Assembly (NCBI GenBank): GCA_937890005.1
Contig: CALBZA010000060.1
Location: forward strand, 1 to 61,413
Source: an uncultured Verrucomicrobia subdivision 3 bacterium
Lineage (GTDB): Bacteria > Verrucomicrobiota > Verrucomicrobiia > Limisphaerales > DASXHY01
Direction: 5' to 3'
Length of the DNA stretch: 61,413 bases
Shown here in pieces: positions 8,113 through 17,720 of this stretch. The notes below the pieces were generated by a model that did not search any database, was not told the DNA's origin, and was given only the letters and a program-made list of their open reading frames with translations. Numbering within the stretch: position 1 is the stretch's first letter; every line of letters begins with the position of its first letter. A program made the position numbers and the translations under genes.

Positions 8113-9852
8113 CTAGTTCGGCAGAATTTTGAGATTCGAAGGTGCCGGCAGCGGAGATCCGCCTTCTGGCGTTCCAGGAGGATTCTTCCTGTTCACGTAT
8201 CGGTAGCCGGCGGGAATTGCCTCGAACGAAGGATTGGGATTGAACGGATCGAATGGTGGCCAGGTTAGCTCACCAAACCAGGCAGGCTTGTTCAACCTGT
8301 AGAGGGATTTCGGTAATGTTTCATTCCCCAACGATTCAGCTTCTGGAACTGATTTCGAAAAGAAGCTGTAATTTCCGCGCCGCACCAAAGTGGCGAGGAC
8401 GTTTGTGTCGAGTTGTTGGAATCCGCTGATTCCTTCCCGCGGCCATCCGGGCCAGGGGGGTGCGTATCCCGACCACATGCCATTGCCCATGTTTGGCGTT
8501 CCGAAGCTCGTTGCATCGTCCGTCATCGTATAAGGACTTCCCCGGCCGATCAGATTTCCAACGATACTGTAACGGCGAGTAAAGCGTTTCAGCGCAATAC
8601 AGAACCCGCCTGCATTCCCTTGCGATGGGGCCGTGCCGTGAATCCAATTCCGGAATACTGTTCCTTCCGATTCGCTGCCAAAATAGCCATCGGAAATGAG
8701 ATTGTTTGCGACATTTCCTTCATAGAGGTTGTAGGCGTTATGTGGCCCGTGATTTGAATCAATCGCAAGCGCTCCATTTGTATTGTAGGCGAAATTGTAG
8801 CCAAAGACGTTTCCGCACGAGCCAGAATTTACTTCGATTGACGGTTGTGAGTTGAGGATGACGTTATTCTCGAAAAGAGAAAAACAGGTAGTGTTCAACA
8901 ACAATCCCGCACCGTTGCTTCCGGAGTGGTCCAAATCCTCCAAGGAGCAATCACGAACCTCGAAATTGAAACAGTCATAAAGGCTCACGCTGTAATTACT
9001 GGCTCCGCGAACGCGAACGCCTTTGATCCACGAATTTTGGAAGCCACCCAGTTGAATGCCAAACATTGTCTTGCCCGTAAGATAGAGCGAAAAATTTTCG
9101 AGGCCGGTTCCAGAATAATTCCAATAGGCTGCGGCTACGCGTTGTTTGCGAGCGCTCATGTCGCCCGGGAGTGGTGGCCAAAAGGTAATTTTTTTGTCTG
9201 GATCAATCGCAGTAACGCGGACGAGCAAACGATACATGTAGTCGTACTGAGTCCCCGATGGTCCAGTGGTGTCTGTGATCAAAGGATTGTCAAACTGATC
9301 TGTGGAGCGATATTGCGCGATCATCATCGGAGACCCGACCGTATATGCTGCCGTGTTTGTGACGACCACGTTTGTGCTTCCACGCGTAAGACCAGCAACA
9401 ACCGTTTGAGAAAGGTAAGGCCCTTCCATGTAGATCCGGTGGTAGGAATTGTCGGCCGAGTTGATGATGCCGCCCTTGTTGGTAATGATCGTTTGGTCCA
9501 TTCCCGCGCCACGCAAAGTAATTCCAGCTTTCATTCGAAGTTCTCCGTCCACGAGGAAGCGGCCTGGAGGCAACTGGACCACTTGACCTGGAGGGCAGCC
9601 ATTGATGGCGTCCTGAATAGCGCCTCGCACATCGGTTTCTCCGGTTTTGTCGATATCAGTCAGCGTTTTGTAGATTTTGCGGTCGGCAGGGATGCCACCT
9701 CGAACGCCGACGGTCACACCGGGCTGCCAATTATACAACCGATCAGCTGGAATTAACTCTGCGCCGGAACTAAGGGCAAAAAACAGTGCAATGAGGGTCA
9801 GGAATAGCCCTCGTTGCGATTTCGAATCACTAGGAAAAAAGCTGCTAAGCAT
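8113..9852 (-). CDS. secreted right-handed parallel beta-helix protein (pectate-lyase-like fold)
   Basis: The protein (579 residues from the chosen start) opens with a signal peptide (LFLTLIALFFALSSGAE). It then shows a pectate-lyase-3-like start (DVRGAIQDAINGCPPGQVVQLPPGRFLV) and many short beta-helix coils with Asn/Ser ladders. The C-terminus is Pro/Gly-rich (PPGTPEGGSPLPAPS). I chose the ATG at 9852 because GAGAGG lies 5 bp upstream; an ATG at 9885 is in frame. Proteins with this fold in polysaccharide loci are often lyases, hydrolases or epimerases acting in the periplasm or at the cell surface. No specific catalytic residues could be assigned by eye. Confidence 0.8.
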   Translation of the reverse strand: MLSSFFPSDSKSQRGLFLTLIALFFALSSGAELIPADRLYNWQPGVTVGVRGGIPADRKIYKTLTDIDKTGETDVRGAIQDAINGCPPGQVVQLPPGRFLVDGELRMKAGITLRGAGMDQTIITNKGGIINSADNSYHRIYMEGPYLSQTVVAGLTRGSTNVVVTNTAAYTVGSPMMIAQYRSTDQFDNPLITDTTGPSGTQYDYMYRLLVRVTAIDPDKKITFWPPLPGDMSARKQRVAAAYWNYSGTGLENFSLYLTGKTMFGIQLGGFQNSWIKGVRVRGASNYSVSLYDCFNFEVRDCSLEDLDHSGSNGAGLLLNTTCFSLFENNVILNSQPSIEVNSGSCGNVFGYNFAYNTNGALAIDSNHGPHNAYNLYEGNVANNLISDGYFGSESEGTVFRNWIHGTAPSQGNAGGFCIALKRFTRRYSIVGNLIGRGSPYTMTDDATSFGTPNMGNGMWSGYAPPWPGWPREGISGFQQLDTNVLATLVRRGNYSFFSKSVPEAESLGNETLPKSLYRLNKPAWFGELTWPPFDPFNPNPSFEAIPAGYRYVNRKNPPGTPEGGSPLPAPSNLKILPN

Positions 9853-9920
9853 ACAGGCCTCTCTTCTCAGCACGGCGGTTGCCAATACTGCGACGCCTAC
9901 TATACACCGGAGTAGGAATT

Positions 9921-11000
9921 CTACATGCCGGTTTTAATGATTTTTTCGCGAATACCGGCGGCGAGCCTCAAGGCGAGTTCCCTTGAAAATTGGGAAGCTC
10001 CCTGGTGATTCAAATGCTGCGAATTATAGAACAAGTCCCTGTCCAGACACACGGGTGAATCACTGAAGTCCCAAAGGGGGACATCGTACCGAGCTGCAAT
10101 GTCCCGGAATTGATCGAAGATTTCCCGCCGATTGACTTCAATTTCCTGCATCGGCTTGTATTCGGGAGAGTAGGCAAACAGGAGCGGGACACCTTCGGAG
10201 CGGCAGATTTCAGCGATTTCCTCGATACATTTTGTTCCCTCGGAGGTCATCTCGAAACGCACGCCCTCCGGATTTTGCTCCTTGAACTTCTCGAAATCGC
10301 CCGTCCAGTGGAGGTGTCGCGGAACGAATCCCTCGATGTGATCCTCGCGAGGCTGCATTCCGACGAACGCTTTGAGTCCGATCAACCAATTGAAACGCGC
10401 GTCCTCCACAAGATGCCCGTAAAGGGGAAGTGCCTTCCATCTCGACGCGTGGGGATAGACCTTCTGTAAGGTTTCATAAAGAGGTTGCTCCTTCAGATAG
10501 GGTATGTATCGCGCAACCTCATACACTTCTTTCGATGTTTGCAACGAATACAGGTCGAGATTGTGAATGATCAACTTCGGCTTGCGATTGTGTTTAAGGT
10601 AGGTCTTCAACATCGCCAGCTGGATGTCCGATTGCGTTCCGTTCTGGCCGATGTTGAACACCGACATCCCCGTCGCGCTGCTGATTTCCCGAGGGTCGTA
10701 ATGCACCCAGGCCCGTGAGGAACCGCTAATGACAATGTCGGCGTTGGCCTGCCCGCTCACGATCCGATTCAGCACGCCGTAGGTGCTGGTTTGAACACTT
10801 CGGAGACCGGTGTTGATGATCCGGTCTGTGAGGAGCGTAAGGGCCGCGATCAGGAGAAAGAACGCCAGAATTCTCGCGACGCCGATTCCTATGGGAAACC
10901 TGCGTGGCTTGCGAGCCGACCTTTCAGACGTCTGGGATCTGATTTCGCTGGGCTCCACAATGACGCTTGAGCTGAATGAATTTTTGTCTGACTGCGACAT
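9921..11000 (-). CDS. SGNH-hydrolase-like membrane-anchored protein, partner of the adjacent MBOAT
   Basis: The 359-residue protein has one N-terminal membrane segment (about 41-58), then an extracytoplasmic domain with VISGSSRAWVHYDP (block I-like serine in SGSSR, 92-96), NIGQNGTQ (117-123) and a late NSQHLNHQG block carrying the expected C-terminal histidine. This resembles the SGNH/AlgX-like proteins encoded beside MBOAT acyltransferases for polysaccharide O-acetylation. The open frame runs further upstream to 11357 inside the MBOAT gene, but that extension is out-of-frame read-through of the neighbour. The start at 11000 leaves a 56-bp gap. Confidence 0.8.
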   Translation of the reverse strand: MSQSDKNSFSSSVIVEPSEIRSQTSERSARKPRRFPIGIGVARILAFFLLIAALTLLTDRIINTGLRSVQTSTYGVLNRIVSGQANADIVISGSSRAWVHYDPREISSATGMSVFNIGQNGTQSDIQLAMLKTYLKHNRKPKLIIHNLDLYSLQTSKEVYEVARYIPYLKEQPLYETLQKVYPHASRWKALPLYGHLVEDARFNWLIGLKAFVGMQPREDHIEGFVPRHLHWTGDFEKFKEQNPEGVRFEMTSEGTKCIEEIAEICRSEGVPLLFAYSPEYKPMQEIEVNRREIFDQFRDIAARYDVPLWDFSDSPVCLDRDLFYNSQHLNHQGASQFSRELALRLAAGIREKIIKTGM

Positions 11001-11056
11001 TCGTTGTTCGGCGTTTGTAACGTTGGCTATGACCGTCGATCCGTGCTTAACGCCAG

Positions 11057-12496
11057 TTAAAATTGAAAATAGATGAACTGTTCGTTGCGGTAGATGCCCA
11101 GCATCATGACCGCGAGAACGAATCCCGCATACGCAGTCCATCGAACCGGCATGGGCAGTCTGGATAGCCATTCCGGAACAGAACCTCGCGCCTGCCACAG
11201 TTGCCCCAGTTCCAGAATGAGAATTCCGAGGAATGCGGCGGGCATCTGGCGCATGAGAAATTGTTCGGTTCCAATCTGTCGCAGGTTCCAGCCGGTGCCG
11301 AGGTGAGTGAAGATGTACCAGGCGTCCGACATGCTTTGAGCCCGGAACAGTATCCACGCGACGCAGGTCAGCGCGAAAGTGGTGGTCACCATGATGACCT
11401 TGCGCGGGAGCATTGTGTCATGCAATCCGACAAGCCCGAAGAACCGGTCGCGCCAGGGTTTTGTCGCTCGGCCGCCGATCAGATACACAGCATTGAGAAT
11501 TCCCCAGATGACGAAGGTCCAAGCGGCACCGTGCCAGAGTCCGCTGATCGCGAATGTGACGAAAATGGCGATTGCCCAGCGGGGAAGTCCGCGCCGGCTG
11601 CCTCCCAGCGGAACGTAAACGTAGTCGCGGAACCAGGTTGAGAGCGAGATGTGCCAGCGTTGCCAAAATTCTCCGACCGAAAGGGAATGGTACGGAGAGC
11701 GGAAGTTTTCCATCAGTTTGAATCCAAGGATGCGCGCTGAACCGATGGCGATGTCAGAATAACCGGAGAAGTCGCAGTAGATCTGATAGGCGAAGAAGAA
11801 TGTGGCTAACGTCAGCTGCAGACCAGTGTGGTTGTGCGGCGTTCCATAAACGTCGTTCACGTAGAGGGCCAGCCGGTCAGCGATCACCAGCTTTTTAAAG
11901 AATCCCCACGCCATCCGTTTCAATCCGCTCGTGATACGGTCGTAGTCGAAAGGATGCTGCTCGTAGAACTGATGAAGGAGATTTTGCGGACGTTCGATCG
12001 GCCCCGCCACGAGCTGAGGGAAGAACATCACATAGGTCGCATACGTGATGAAATTGCGCTCGGCCTTCTGATGTCCCCGATAGACCTCGACGACGTAACT
12101 GAGGCTCTGGAAGGTGTGAAACGAGAGACCGATCGGGAGGATGATGTTCAGCGTCGGTTCGGATATCTGCCATCCGAAGAAGTTCGCGGCGGCTACGAAG
12201 TTGCCGGTGACGAAATAAAAGTATTTAAAAACGAACAGGACGAGACAGGTGGCTATGATGCTCATCCAGAGCAGCCATTTCTTCCGGCTGCCGTCCGATC
12301 TCTCGATGTAAATTCCAGCGAAGTAATCGATCAGGATCGTGACGAACAGGATCAAGATGTACGCCGGGATGAACGCCATGTAGAACACGCAACTGGCGAC
12401 GAGCAAAAGCGCCGTGCGCGTCCTGCCTGGCATCGAGAAATAAAGCAGGCAAAAGACCGGCAGAAAAACCGCAAACTGGAGCGAATTGAAAAGCAT
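11057..12496 (-). CDS. MBOAT family O-acyltransferase (AlgI/DltB-like)
   Basis: This polytopic membrane protein of 479 residues shows the MBOAT hallmarks FWQRWHISLSTWFRDY and SGLWHGAAW, the latter with the invariant histidine. Its length and start (MLFNSLQFAVFL) match AlgI-type proteins. The frame is open back to 12895, but the extra 133 residues read through the upstream gene and a TTGGACT repeat and have no family counterpart. Together with the SGNH-like gene just downstream it probably moves acetyl groups onto the exported polysaccharide. Confidence 0.92.
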   Translation of the reverse strand: MLFNSLQFAVFLPVFCLLYFSMPGRTRTALLLVASCVFYMAFIPAYILILFVTILIDYFAGIYIERSDGSRKKWLLWMSIIATCLVLFVFKYFYFVTGNFVAAANFFGWQISEPTLNIILPIGLSFHTFQSLSYVVEVYRGHQKAERNFITYATYVMFFPQLVAGPIERPQNLLHQFYEQHPFDYDRITSGLKRMAWGFFKKLVIADRLALYVNDVYGTPHNHTGLQLTLATFFFAYQIYCDFSGYSDIAIGSARILGFKLMENFRSPYHSLSVGEFWQRWHISLSTWFRDYVYVPLGGSRRGLPRWAIAIFVTFAISGLWHGAAWTFVIWGILNAVYLIGGRATKPWRDRFFGLVGLHDTMLPRKVIMVTTTFALTCVAWILFRAQSMSDAWYIFTHLGTGWNLRQIGTEQFLMRQMPAAFLGILILELGQLWQARGSVPEWLSRLPMPVRWTAYAGFVLAVMMLGIYRNEQFIYFQF

Positions 12497-12513
12497 CTGT
12501 GCGAGAGGGACTA

Positions 12514-12534
12514 TTGGACTTTGGACTTTGGACT
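12514..12534. repeat. TTGGACT heptamer array (3 perfect copies)
   Basis: Three head-to-tail TTGGACT units fill most of the 44-bp gap between the MBOAT start and the end of the acyltransferase gene. They are preceded by a GGACTAT word that belongs to the octamer family seen further along. Confidence 0.85.
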
Positions 12535-12540
12535 TTCTCT

Positions 12541-13563
12541 TTAGGCGAAGACGAGTTTGTAGGCGCCGTCCACTGGCTTGTTGCGTTTGCGTGTGCAGTC
12601 CAAGGCAACTACAGCGAACCAGACCAGCACAAGAGTGGCGACAATCCAGCCTGCGATCAGAATCCATTGCTCGGGCCGGCCCAGGATTCTCAATGCCGCT
12701 TGCAGCAAAGCGATCTGAAACAGATAGGCAAAAAGGGAGTAATTGCCGAGTTGGACGAACTGCTGGAAAAGGTGCCCGGGTTTGAGGTGACGGGCTAAGC
12801 AATACAGCAGGGCAAGTGTTGTTGTGGCGCCGAGCATCTGAATCCAATACGGTCCGCCAAAGAATTTCTTGGAAACCTGATATCCCACGTAGCAAAGGAT
12901 TGATGGCAACCAGAGCGATGCAAACCGATTGATCCGATCAAAGGAAATCAGACCGAGCGACATTCCCAGAAAACCGGCGCTGAGAAGAATCAGGTTGTCC
13001 GAAACAATCCCACGGCTCTCCAAAAAAAGGCAAAGCCCCATGATGACCGCGGTCATGATCGGAACCGCGGTGCGAACCTGCGCACGCAGCCAGAGAAGTA
13101 GAGGCGCGAGAAGCAAGAAATAGGCGATCGGAAGCAGTACCTCAAAGATCGCCACGCGTCCGGTTCCCCAGACGAAGATCGAGATGCCGTTGTCAAACAT
13201 CCTCCAGAAACCGTGATAGAGGCTTTTTTCGTAAACGACATTGTTGGCCAGGTTGAGCAGGGTGAACAGTACGAGCAGCTTGAATCCACGAATAGCGAGC
13301 CGGACATACGGTTGCCAGGAGTTCAGGTCGTATTTGGTTGCATAGACCTGTCCGACCAGGAAGCCGGTAATCAGGATGAACGAGGGGGGCAGAAAATCGA
13401 GATACTGAAATGACACAGGGCGGTAGGTGTTCGAATAGTTGATCGCGTGGTAGATCACCATGAACACGATCAACGCGCCCTTGGTCCAGTCGAGCGCCTC
13501 GTTGCGTTTCGAAGCTGGACGAGTTGCCGCTTGCGGGTGCAGTTGTGAAACAGTAGCCGTCAT
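12541..13563 (-). CDS. integral membrane acyltransferase-like protein (OpgC/DUF1624-like)
   Basis: The 340-residue protein has about ten hydrophobic segments and starts with NEALDWTKGALIVFMVIYH. That resembles the R/D-x-x-RG-x-x-x-x-M-x-x-x-H opening of OpgC, acyltransferase-3 and heparan-glucosaminide N-acetyltransferase-like proteins. It probably transfers an acyl group to a glycan at the membrane; family placement is approximate. It starts within the stop of the deacetylase gene downstream in coordinates (4-bp overlap at 13560), so the pair is likely translationally coupled. Confidence 0.7.
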   Translation of the reverse strand: MTATVSQLHPQAATRPASKRNEALDWTKGALIVFMVIYHAINYSNTYRPVSFQYLDFLPPSFILITGFLVGQVYATKYDLNSWQPYVRLAIRGFKLLVLFTLLNLANNVVYEKSLYHGFWRMFDNGISIFVWGTGRVAIFEVLLPIAYFLLLAPLLLWLRAQVRTAVPIMTAVIMGLCLFLESRGIVSDNLILLSAGFLGMSLGLISFDRINRFASLWLPSILCYVGYQVSKKFFGGPYWIQMLGATTTLALLYCLARHLKPGHLFQQFVQLGNYSLFAYLFQIALLQAALRILGRPEQWILIAGWIVATLVLVWFAVVALDCTRKRNKPVDGAYKLVFA

Positions 13564-14363
13564 CGCAGCGCGGGCTTTCCAGCGTCCCGGTTCACAGGCT
13601 TATCCGGTCCCATTGCGTTTGCTGGATGCAATCGATTCATCGCCTGGTTAATCGTCAAAATTTCGGCTCCCGAGACAATGGACGATTGAAGCGTCTTTTT
13701 AAACAGTTCTGGAGTGCAACCGTATCGTGTCGGTTCCGCACAAACGTCATGCGTTGCAAAGATCAGCCAGCCATTGGCGCGCGCGTTGGCATCGATGACG
13801 CCCTGAATGGCCGCGAAATCATCGCGGCTTTGTTCCAGGAAAAAAGCCTTCAGGAAATTCAGATCAGTTTCTCCGCTGTTGTGCGCCTGACCGCCACCGC
13901 GGGCCGTTTGGTAATGACTCGAAACACGGCGTTTGGTTTCCGGTCGAGGATGACTGATCGGATACGAAAAGTGGTTCATCTTGAGCCCATCCAGCAGTTC
14001 AGCTGCGGCGCGTTGATTGGCGCGGATCGAGGCTTCATAAACATCCGGAGCCGTGTCCCACGAGTGACAGTGATCGAATGTATGGCATGCCAGTTCATGT
14101 CCCTGGCGGATGAACTCCGGAAGATCCGATCGCTTGAAAATCTCTCCCGTTGGAGCCGTTTTATCCATCAGTCCAAACGATGTGTAGTAGGTGCCGTAAA
14201 AGCCATGGTTCCTCAGCATCGTTCCCGCAACCAGCAAGGCGGAGCGGGGGAAGTCGTCGAATGTGAACGTGACGACCGGTTTCTTCAGCCGGATCGGATG
14301 CATCCGTCGGTTCAGCCATCTGGCCATGTCGCGTCCTAAACGGCGTTGGAGGCGGGAAAACAT
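13560..14363 (-). CDS. polysaccharide deacetylase (NodB/CE4)
   Basis: The 267-residue protein carries CE4 motif 1 (TFDD, 34-37) and motif 2 (HTFDH, 94-98, giving the H-x3-H metal site), plus a late ATHD block. No clear signal peptide is seen, so it may act on cytosolic or lipid-linked sugars. It probably removes N- or O-acetyl groups from the polysaccharide or its precursor. The gene follows a 148-bp gap full of GGACTAT-type repeats. Confidence 0.87.
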   Translation of the reverse strand: MFSRLQRRLGRDMARWLNRRMHPIRLKKPVVTFTFDDFPRSALLVAGTMLRNHGFYGTYYTSFGLMDKTAPTGEIFKRSDLPEFIRQGHELACHTFDHCHSWDTAPDVYEASIRANQRAAAELLDGLKMNHFSYPISHPRPETKRRVSSHYQTARGGGQAHNSGETDLNFLKAFFLEQSRDDFAAIQGVIDANARANGWLIFATHDVCAEPTRYGCTPELFKKTLQSSIVSGAEILTINQAMNRLHPANAMGPDKPVNRDAGKPALR

Positions 14364-14370
14364 GACGTGG

Positions 14371-14530
14371 GGAATAGGACTATGATCGACTATAGGACTA
14401 TGGACTATCGGAGTTCGGAACTATGCGCCGATGAGACCTAAATCGACTACGGGCCAAAGTGCTATCGGGCTGCCGCGATACATTCGACTAGATCGACTAA
14501 GTCCCATGGTCCTATCGTCCTATCGTCCTC
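14371..14530. repeat. octamer-family repeats, inverted arms
   Basis: The left part (14374-14410) reads as GGACTAT-type units on the plus strand. The right part (14501-14529) reads GTCCCAT-GGTCCTAT-CGTCCTAT, the opposite orientation. About 90 bp of degenerate CGACTA words lie between. The right arm provides the stop codon of the GT32-like gene (TAG at 14514-14512 on the minus strand). No gene is seen in this gap. Confidence 0.8.
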
Positions 14531-15306
14531 CTCGGTCCCTTCTTCCGACTCTCCTCCAGCCCTCTCTTCGCTATGCGGCTTTCCCAGAGGTTGCGGAGTT
14601 TGCGGTGCAGGATTCCGCCGCTGCGCCAGGAACCTTCCATGGCGTGAACGCCGTAGTCTCCAAACTGATGCCATGCGGATTCGTCACAAACATCCGGCGG
14701 GAACAGCACGGTGACATGATTTGCGAGTTCCGGATTTTCCATCAGCGTTCGCGTCAGCAATCCGGGCCCCGTGGTGTTTAACACTTCGTAGTCGCGACGG
14801 AACCAGGTGGGGATGTGCTGCAACATTGGTTTGACCCAGTCAGGATCGCATTGCGCTCGGACGCAGTTTTCGATCACAGCTTCGAGGAACCTGTTGCCTG
14901 GCGCGGCGGCAAATGCGTAGTTGCCAATCTCCCAATCGGTATGAAGCTCGCGACGCAGATATGCGTTGGTAGTCAGTTCTTCAAACGGAAACACGGCGGA
15001 ATGCGCGAGGAGATCGCCCAGGCCTTTTGCCAGAAAGACGTCGAGATCGAAGTAGAATCCGCCGAGCTTGTAAACAGCGAGATAACGGAAGAAATCGAAG
15101 CGTTGAATGCGATAGGGAAACGATTCGAACAGCTCGCGATGCTTCGGGAACTCGGATGCGATGAACTGATTGACGGCGTCATCGTCGAAGAAGACGTAAT
15201 CGAAATCGGGATTCAGACATCGAAGGTTTGCAACCGCGGCCTGCGCCAGAAGCGGAAGTTTCCGATGCTTTCCGGTTTGGATGATTCGTGGAGGAATGCT
15301 GCTCAT
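14512..15306 (-). CDS. GT32-like glycosyltransferase (DXD sugar transferase)
   Basis: The 264-residue protein matches the OCH1/capsular-synthesis type: it opens IPPRIIQTG and has FDFFRYLAVYKLGGFYFDLD (70-89) with the DLD metal site at 87-89, followed by an EN-type C-terminal half. It is a probable cytosolic glycosyltransferase of the cluster. Its last residues, RRTIGR, and its TAG stop are encoded by the intergenic repeat, as in the asparagine-synthetase-like gene. Its start overlaps the stop of the O-antigen ligase gene by 4 bp. Confidence 0.85.
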   Translation of the reverse strand: MSSIPPRIIQTGKHRKLPLLAQAAVANLRCLNPDFDYVFFDDDAVNQFIASEFPKHRELFESFPYRIQRFDFFRYLAVYKLGGFYFDLDVFLAKGLGDLLAHSAVFPFEELTTNAYLRRELHTDWEIGNYAFAAAPGNRFLEAVIENCVRAQCDPDWVKPMLQHIPTWFRRDYEVLNTTGPGLLTRTLMENPELANHVTVLFPPDVCDESAWHQFGDYGVHAMEGSWRSGGILHRKLRNLWESRIAKRGLEESRKKGPRRTIGR

Positions 15307-16685
15307 GGTCGCACCGGGATTGCTCCACGCTCTCCTCCTGAATCATCCACTCGAGTTTTTGACTGAAGCGGCCGGACAAAGGAGACAGTTTGCCTTCGAT
15401 CAACAAACCCAATCCCCGTTAGAAGGAAGAAGAAGCCCATGGGCGCCATACGGCCCCAATGGGATTCCGATAAATTGCCTATGATCATCGCGATGAAAGT
15501 GGCGAATCGAAACAGAGCATAGTCGTCTGCTGTGGTGAGGTGCCGTCGTATTTTCAATGCGATTCCAAGAAGCATCAGGCCCAGGAAACAGAGTCCGATG
15601 TAACCACCATCAATGTAGATTTCCAGATAGCCGTTATGTGCAGATTTTCCGACGTAGTCCGGCAATCGACTCAGCAAATTATAGTCAGACCAGATCATGC
15701 AGAACCCAGTTCCGATCATCGGATCTGTCTTAAGCGCCAGCAGCTCGCGCCATACATCCGTTCTGCCTGTCAGAGTGGCGTCGCGGCCGAGGAGCGCCAG
15801 AAAGGCGGCTTTTATCTCGAATACGGAATCGAGCACAAAGAAGGAAATGATCCCTGCGATAAAAAGGAAGCCAAGGGCTGAGACGCGTTGACGGAAAATG
15901 GGAAGGCGGGATGCGGCCAGCATGCCGCCGCCAATGATAAGGCACAGCCACGACGTCTTGCTGTCGCAGAGATACAGGAGGTAAACGCCGATTGAGAGGA
16001 GAAGGAACGGAAGGTAGCGATCCAGTTTTGTGCGGGGCTTTGCACCAGGTTTTGTTCGCTCGAACCAGTCCCAGATCAGCACCAATCCGCAGATGAGGAC
16101 GAGGACGCCGAGTGAATTTTTCTGCGTTGTGACCCCGATCACTTCCAGTCCGCCGCCACGGAGATAGCGACGTCCGAGTTCCGGGAAATAGCGCAGGAAA
16201 ATGATCGAAAGCGGAAGCAGGAGAAACGCGCATCTGACAAACACAGCCCGAATCGCCTGCTGCGGGTTGGCTTCGCTCAAAATGACCAATGCGACAAAAA
16301 TGTTGCCCACTTCCTTGAACCATCGCTTGAAACTTACAAACGATTCCGGTGCCCAGGTCACGCTCATCAAGAAGTAGAGATAGAAAAGTGTGATCGGCCA
16401 GTTTTCTGCGAACACTTTTCCGAATGAGACATTTCTTCGGGCGACTATTGCGATCGAGGCGAGAATGATGCCGAAGTAAAAGAGTCGATCCAGTGGGCTT
16501 CCTTCGAGAGAACTTTCTCCTCCACCGAAGTTCAGCCACATCGAAAGCGGCCGCGACAGAAGGACGAAAGCCCAGAGCGTCGGCAACCAGATTGCATGCG
16601 AAACGCCCTCCCGTTCCCTGATGTCCTTTCGGATCAGGTGAAAGGCCAGCGCCAGCGTTGCCAGCAATGCTGCGTATCCAATCAT
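15303..16685 (-). CDS. O-antigen ligase/polymerase family membrane protein (Wzy_C-like)
   Basis: The 460-residue polytopic protein (about 11 hydrophobic segments) has the Wzy/WaaL signature region: a GRTDVWRELL block, then GTGFCMIW, then HNGYLEIYIDGGYIGL in and after the large periplasmic loop. Such proteins either polymerise repeat units or ligate glycan to lipid or protein acceptors; sequence alone does not decide. It is also similar in style to the ligases of exosortase-linked EPS loci, though no exosortase is in this window. Confidence 0.85.
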   Translation of the reverse strand: MIGYAALLATLALAFHLIRKDIREREGVSHAIWLPTLWAFVLLSRPLSMWLNFGGGESSLEGSPLDRLFYFGIILASIAIVARRNVSFGKVFAENWPITLFYLYFLMSVTWAPESFVSFKRWFKEVGNIFVALVILSEANPQQAIRAVFVRCAFLLLPLSIIFLRYFPELGRRYLRGGGLEVIGVTTQKNSLGVLVLICGLVLIWDWFERTKPGAKPRTKLDRYLPFLLLSIGVYLLYLCDSKTSWLCLIIGGGMLAASRLPIFRQRVSALGFLFIAGIISFFVLDSVFEIKAAFLALLGRDATLTGRTDVWRELLALKTDPMIGTGFCMIWSDYNLLSRLPDYVGKSAHNGYLEIYIDGGYIGLCFLGLMLLGIALKIRRHLTTADDYALFRFATFIAMIIGNLSESHWGRMAPMGFFFLLTGIGFVDRRQTVSFVRPLQSKTRVDDSGGERGAIPVRP

Positions 16686-16710
16686 TGGAAATTAAGAACG
16701 TTCAAAACAC

Positions 16711-16762
16711 CGTCCCACGGTCCGTAGCCCATAGTCCTATTGTCCCATAGTCCTATAGTCCT
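16711..16762. repeat. octamer-family repeat array (GTCCTAT orientation)
   Basis: About six imperfect units of the type GTCC(T/C)AT(A/T) fill the gap between the O-antigen ligase start and the GT2 stop, all in the GTCC orientation on the plus strand. Confidence 0.8.
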
Positions 16763-16766
16763 GCTT

Positions 16767-17657
16767 TTACGTTCTCCGCTCACTGACTGGATTCAACCCG
16801 ACAGATGCGAGCAATCGTCCGACGTGGTCAGCCAGTTTGATCAGGAACTTCATGAAATGATGGTGTCCGGCGATCAACAGAATCGGCAGCGCCAGGGTAT
16901 AAGCCGGCACGGCGATCAGGGACTTCAACAGATTCTTCAGCCGGCCTTTCTTATGTCGCAGCGAATTCTTTCCACGCAACAGCGCCCGGCTCAGCATCAC
17001 CTTGCGATCCCAGCGTGAGGGTGGAACGACTTCATAAGCGATCGCTTCGTCGCACCAGACAAATCGGTGACCTTTCTCGATCATTCGCCGGAAGAAATCC
17101 TGGTCTTCGCCACCGTTGCGGAACTCGCGTTTGAAGGGCGGTTCGTTGGGATTGAGAATGCTGCGTCGGAACAACACGTTTCCGGTCCGGCATTCCGGCC
17201 AGGCGAGTACGAATCCAGTCTCATGCCGCGGACGATTGTAAAAGCGTCCCTTGATGACCCATTCCGGCGCGCCTTTTTCGAAGTGCGGTTCAACGGGCGC
17301 CAACACACCGGCTGCCTTGGTTTTCTCGCAAGTGCGGAACAGATTGAGCAGCCAGCCCTCGACAGGGAATTCGTCGTCATCGATGAACGCGATGAAATCG
17401 CCTTTGGCGTGGGACACCACCGTGTTTCGGGCCACGGCGATGTTTCGTTCCGGTTCAACCGTGTAGAGAATTTCGAGTCCTGTTGCGCGTGCGCAGCGCT
17501 CGACGACTTCCCGCGCGCTCTGGGCGGAATCGTTGTCCGTGACCACCACGGAGAAGGTGAATTCTCCCGCCGTTTCCTGTCGTGCGACATCGCGGAGCAA
17601 TCGCTCCAGCAGCACAGGCCGTCCGCAGGTGCAGATGCAGATGGAGAGGTGGGGCAT
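16767..17657 (-). CDS. glycosyltransferase family 2
   Basis: This is a GT-A fold family 2 enzyme of 296 residues. It shows the nucleotide-binding start SICICTCGRP, the VVTDNDS block (38-44), the metal-binding FIDDDEFP (91-98), and a GGEDQDFFRRM catalytic-base region near residue 183. A basic region and a hydrophobic stretch near the C-terminus suggest membrane association. Donor specificity is unknown. Both flanks of the gene carry octamer-type repeats in opposite orientations. Confidence 0.9.
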   Translation of the reverse strand: MPHLSICICTCGRPVLLERLLRDVARQETAGEFTFSVVVTDNDSAQSAREVVERCARATGLEILYTVEPERNIAVARNTVVSHAKGDFIAFIDDDEFPVEGWLLNLFRTCEKTKAAGVLAPVEPHFEKGAPEWVIKGRFYNRPRHETGFVLAWPECRTGNVLFRRSILNPNEPPFKREFRNGGEDQDFFRRMIEKGHRFVWCDEAIAYEVVPPSRWDRKVMLSRALLRGKNSLRHKKGRLKNLLKSLIAVPAYTLALPILLIAGHHHFMKFLIKLADHVGRLLASVGLNPVSERRT

Positions 17658-17672
17658 GGGGCGTGGGGGGGC

Positions 17673-17720
17673 TATAAGGACTATGCGACTATGGACTATA
17701 GGACTATGGACTTGGGGACT
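17673..17720. repeat. octamer-family repeat array (GGACTAT orientation)
   Basis: About five GGACTAT(A/G) units lie between the GT2 start and the end of the four-helix-bundle gene. The orientation is opposite to the array on the other side of that gene. The TAG stop of the four-helix-bundle gene (minus strand, 17706-17704) comes from one of these units. Confidence 0.82.

Noticed and set aside
11000..12895. Long N-terminal extensions of the SGNH-like and MBOAT genes
   Set aside because: They overlap upstream genes out of frame and have no family counterpart; internal ATGs give family-typical starts.
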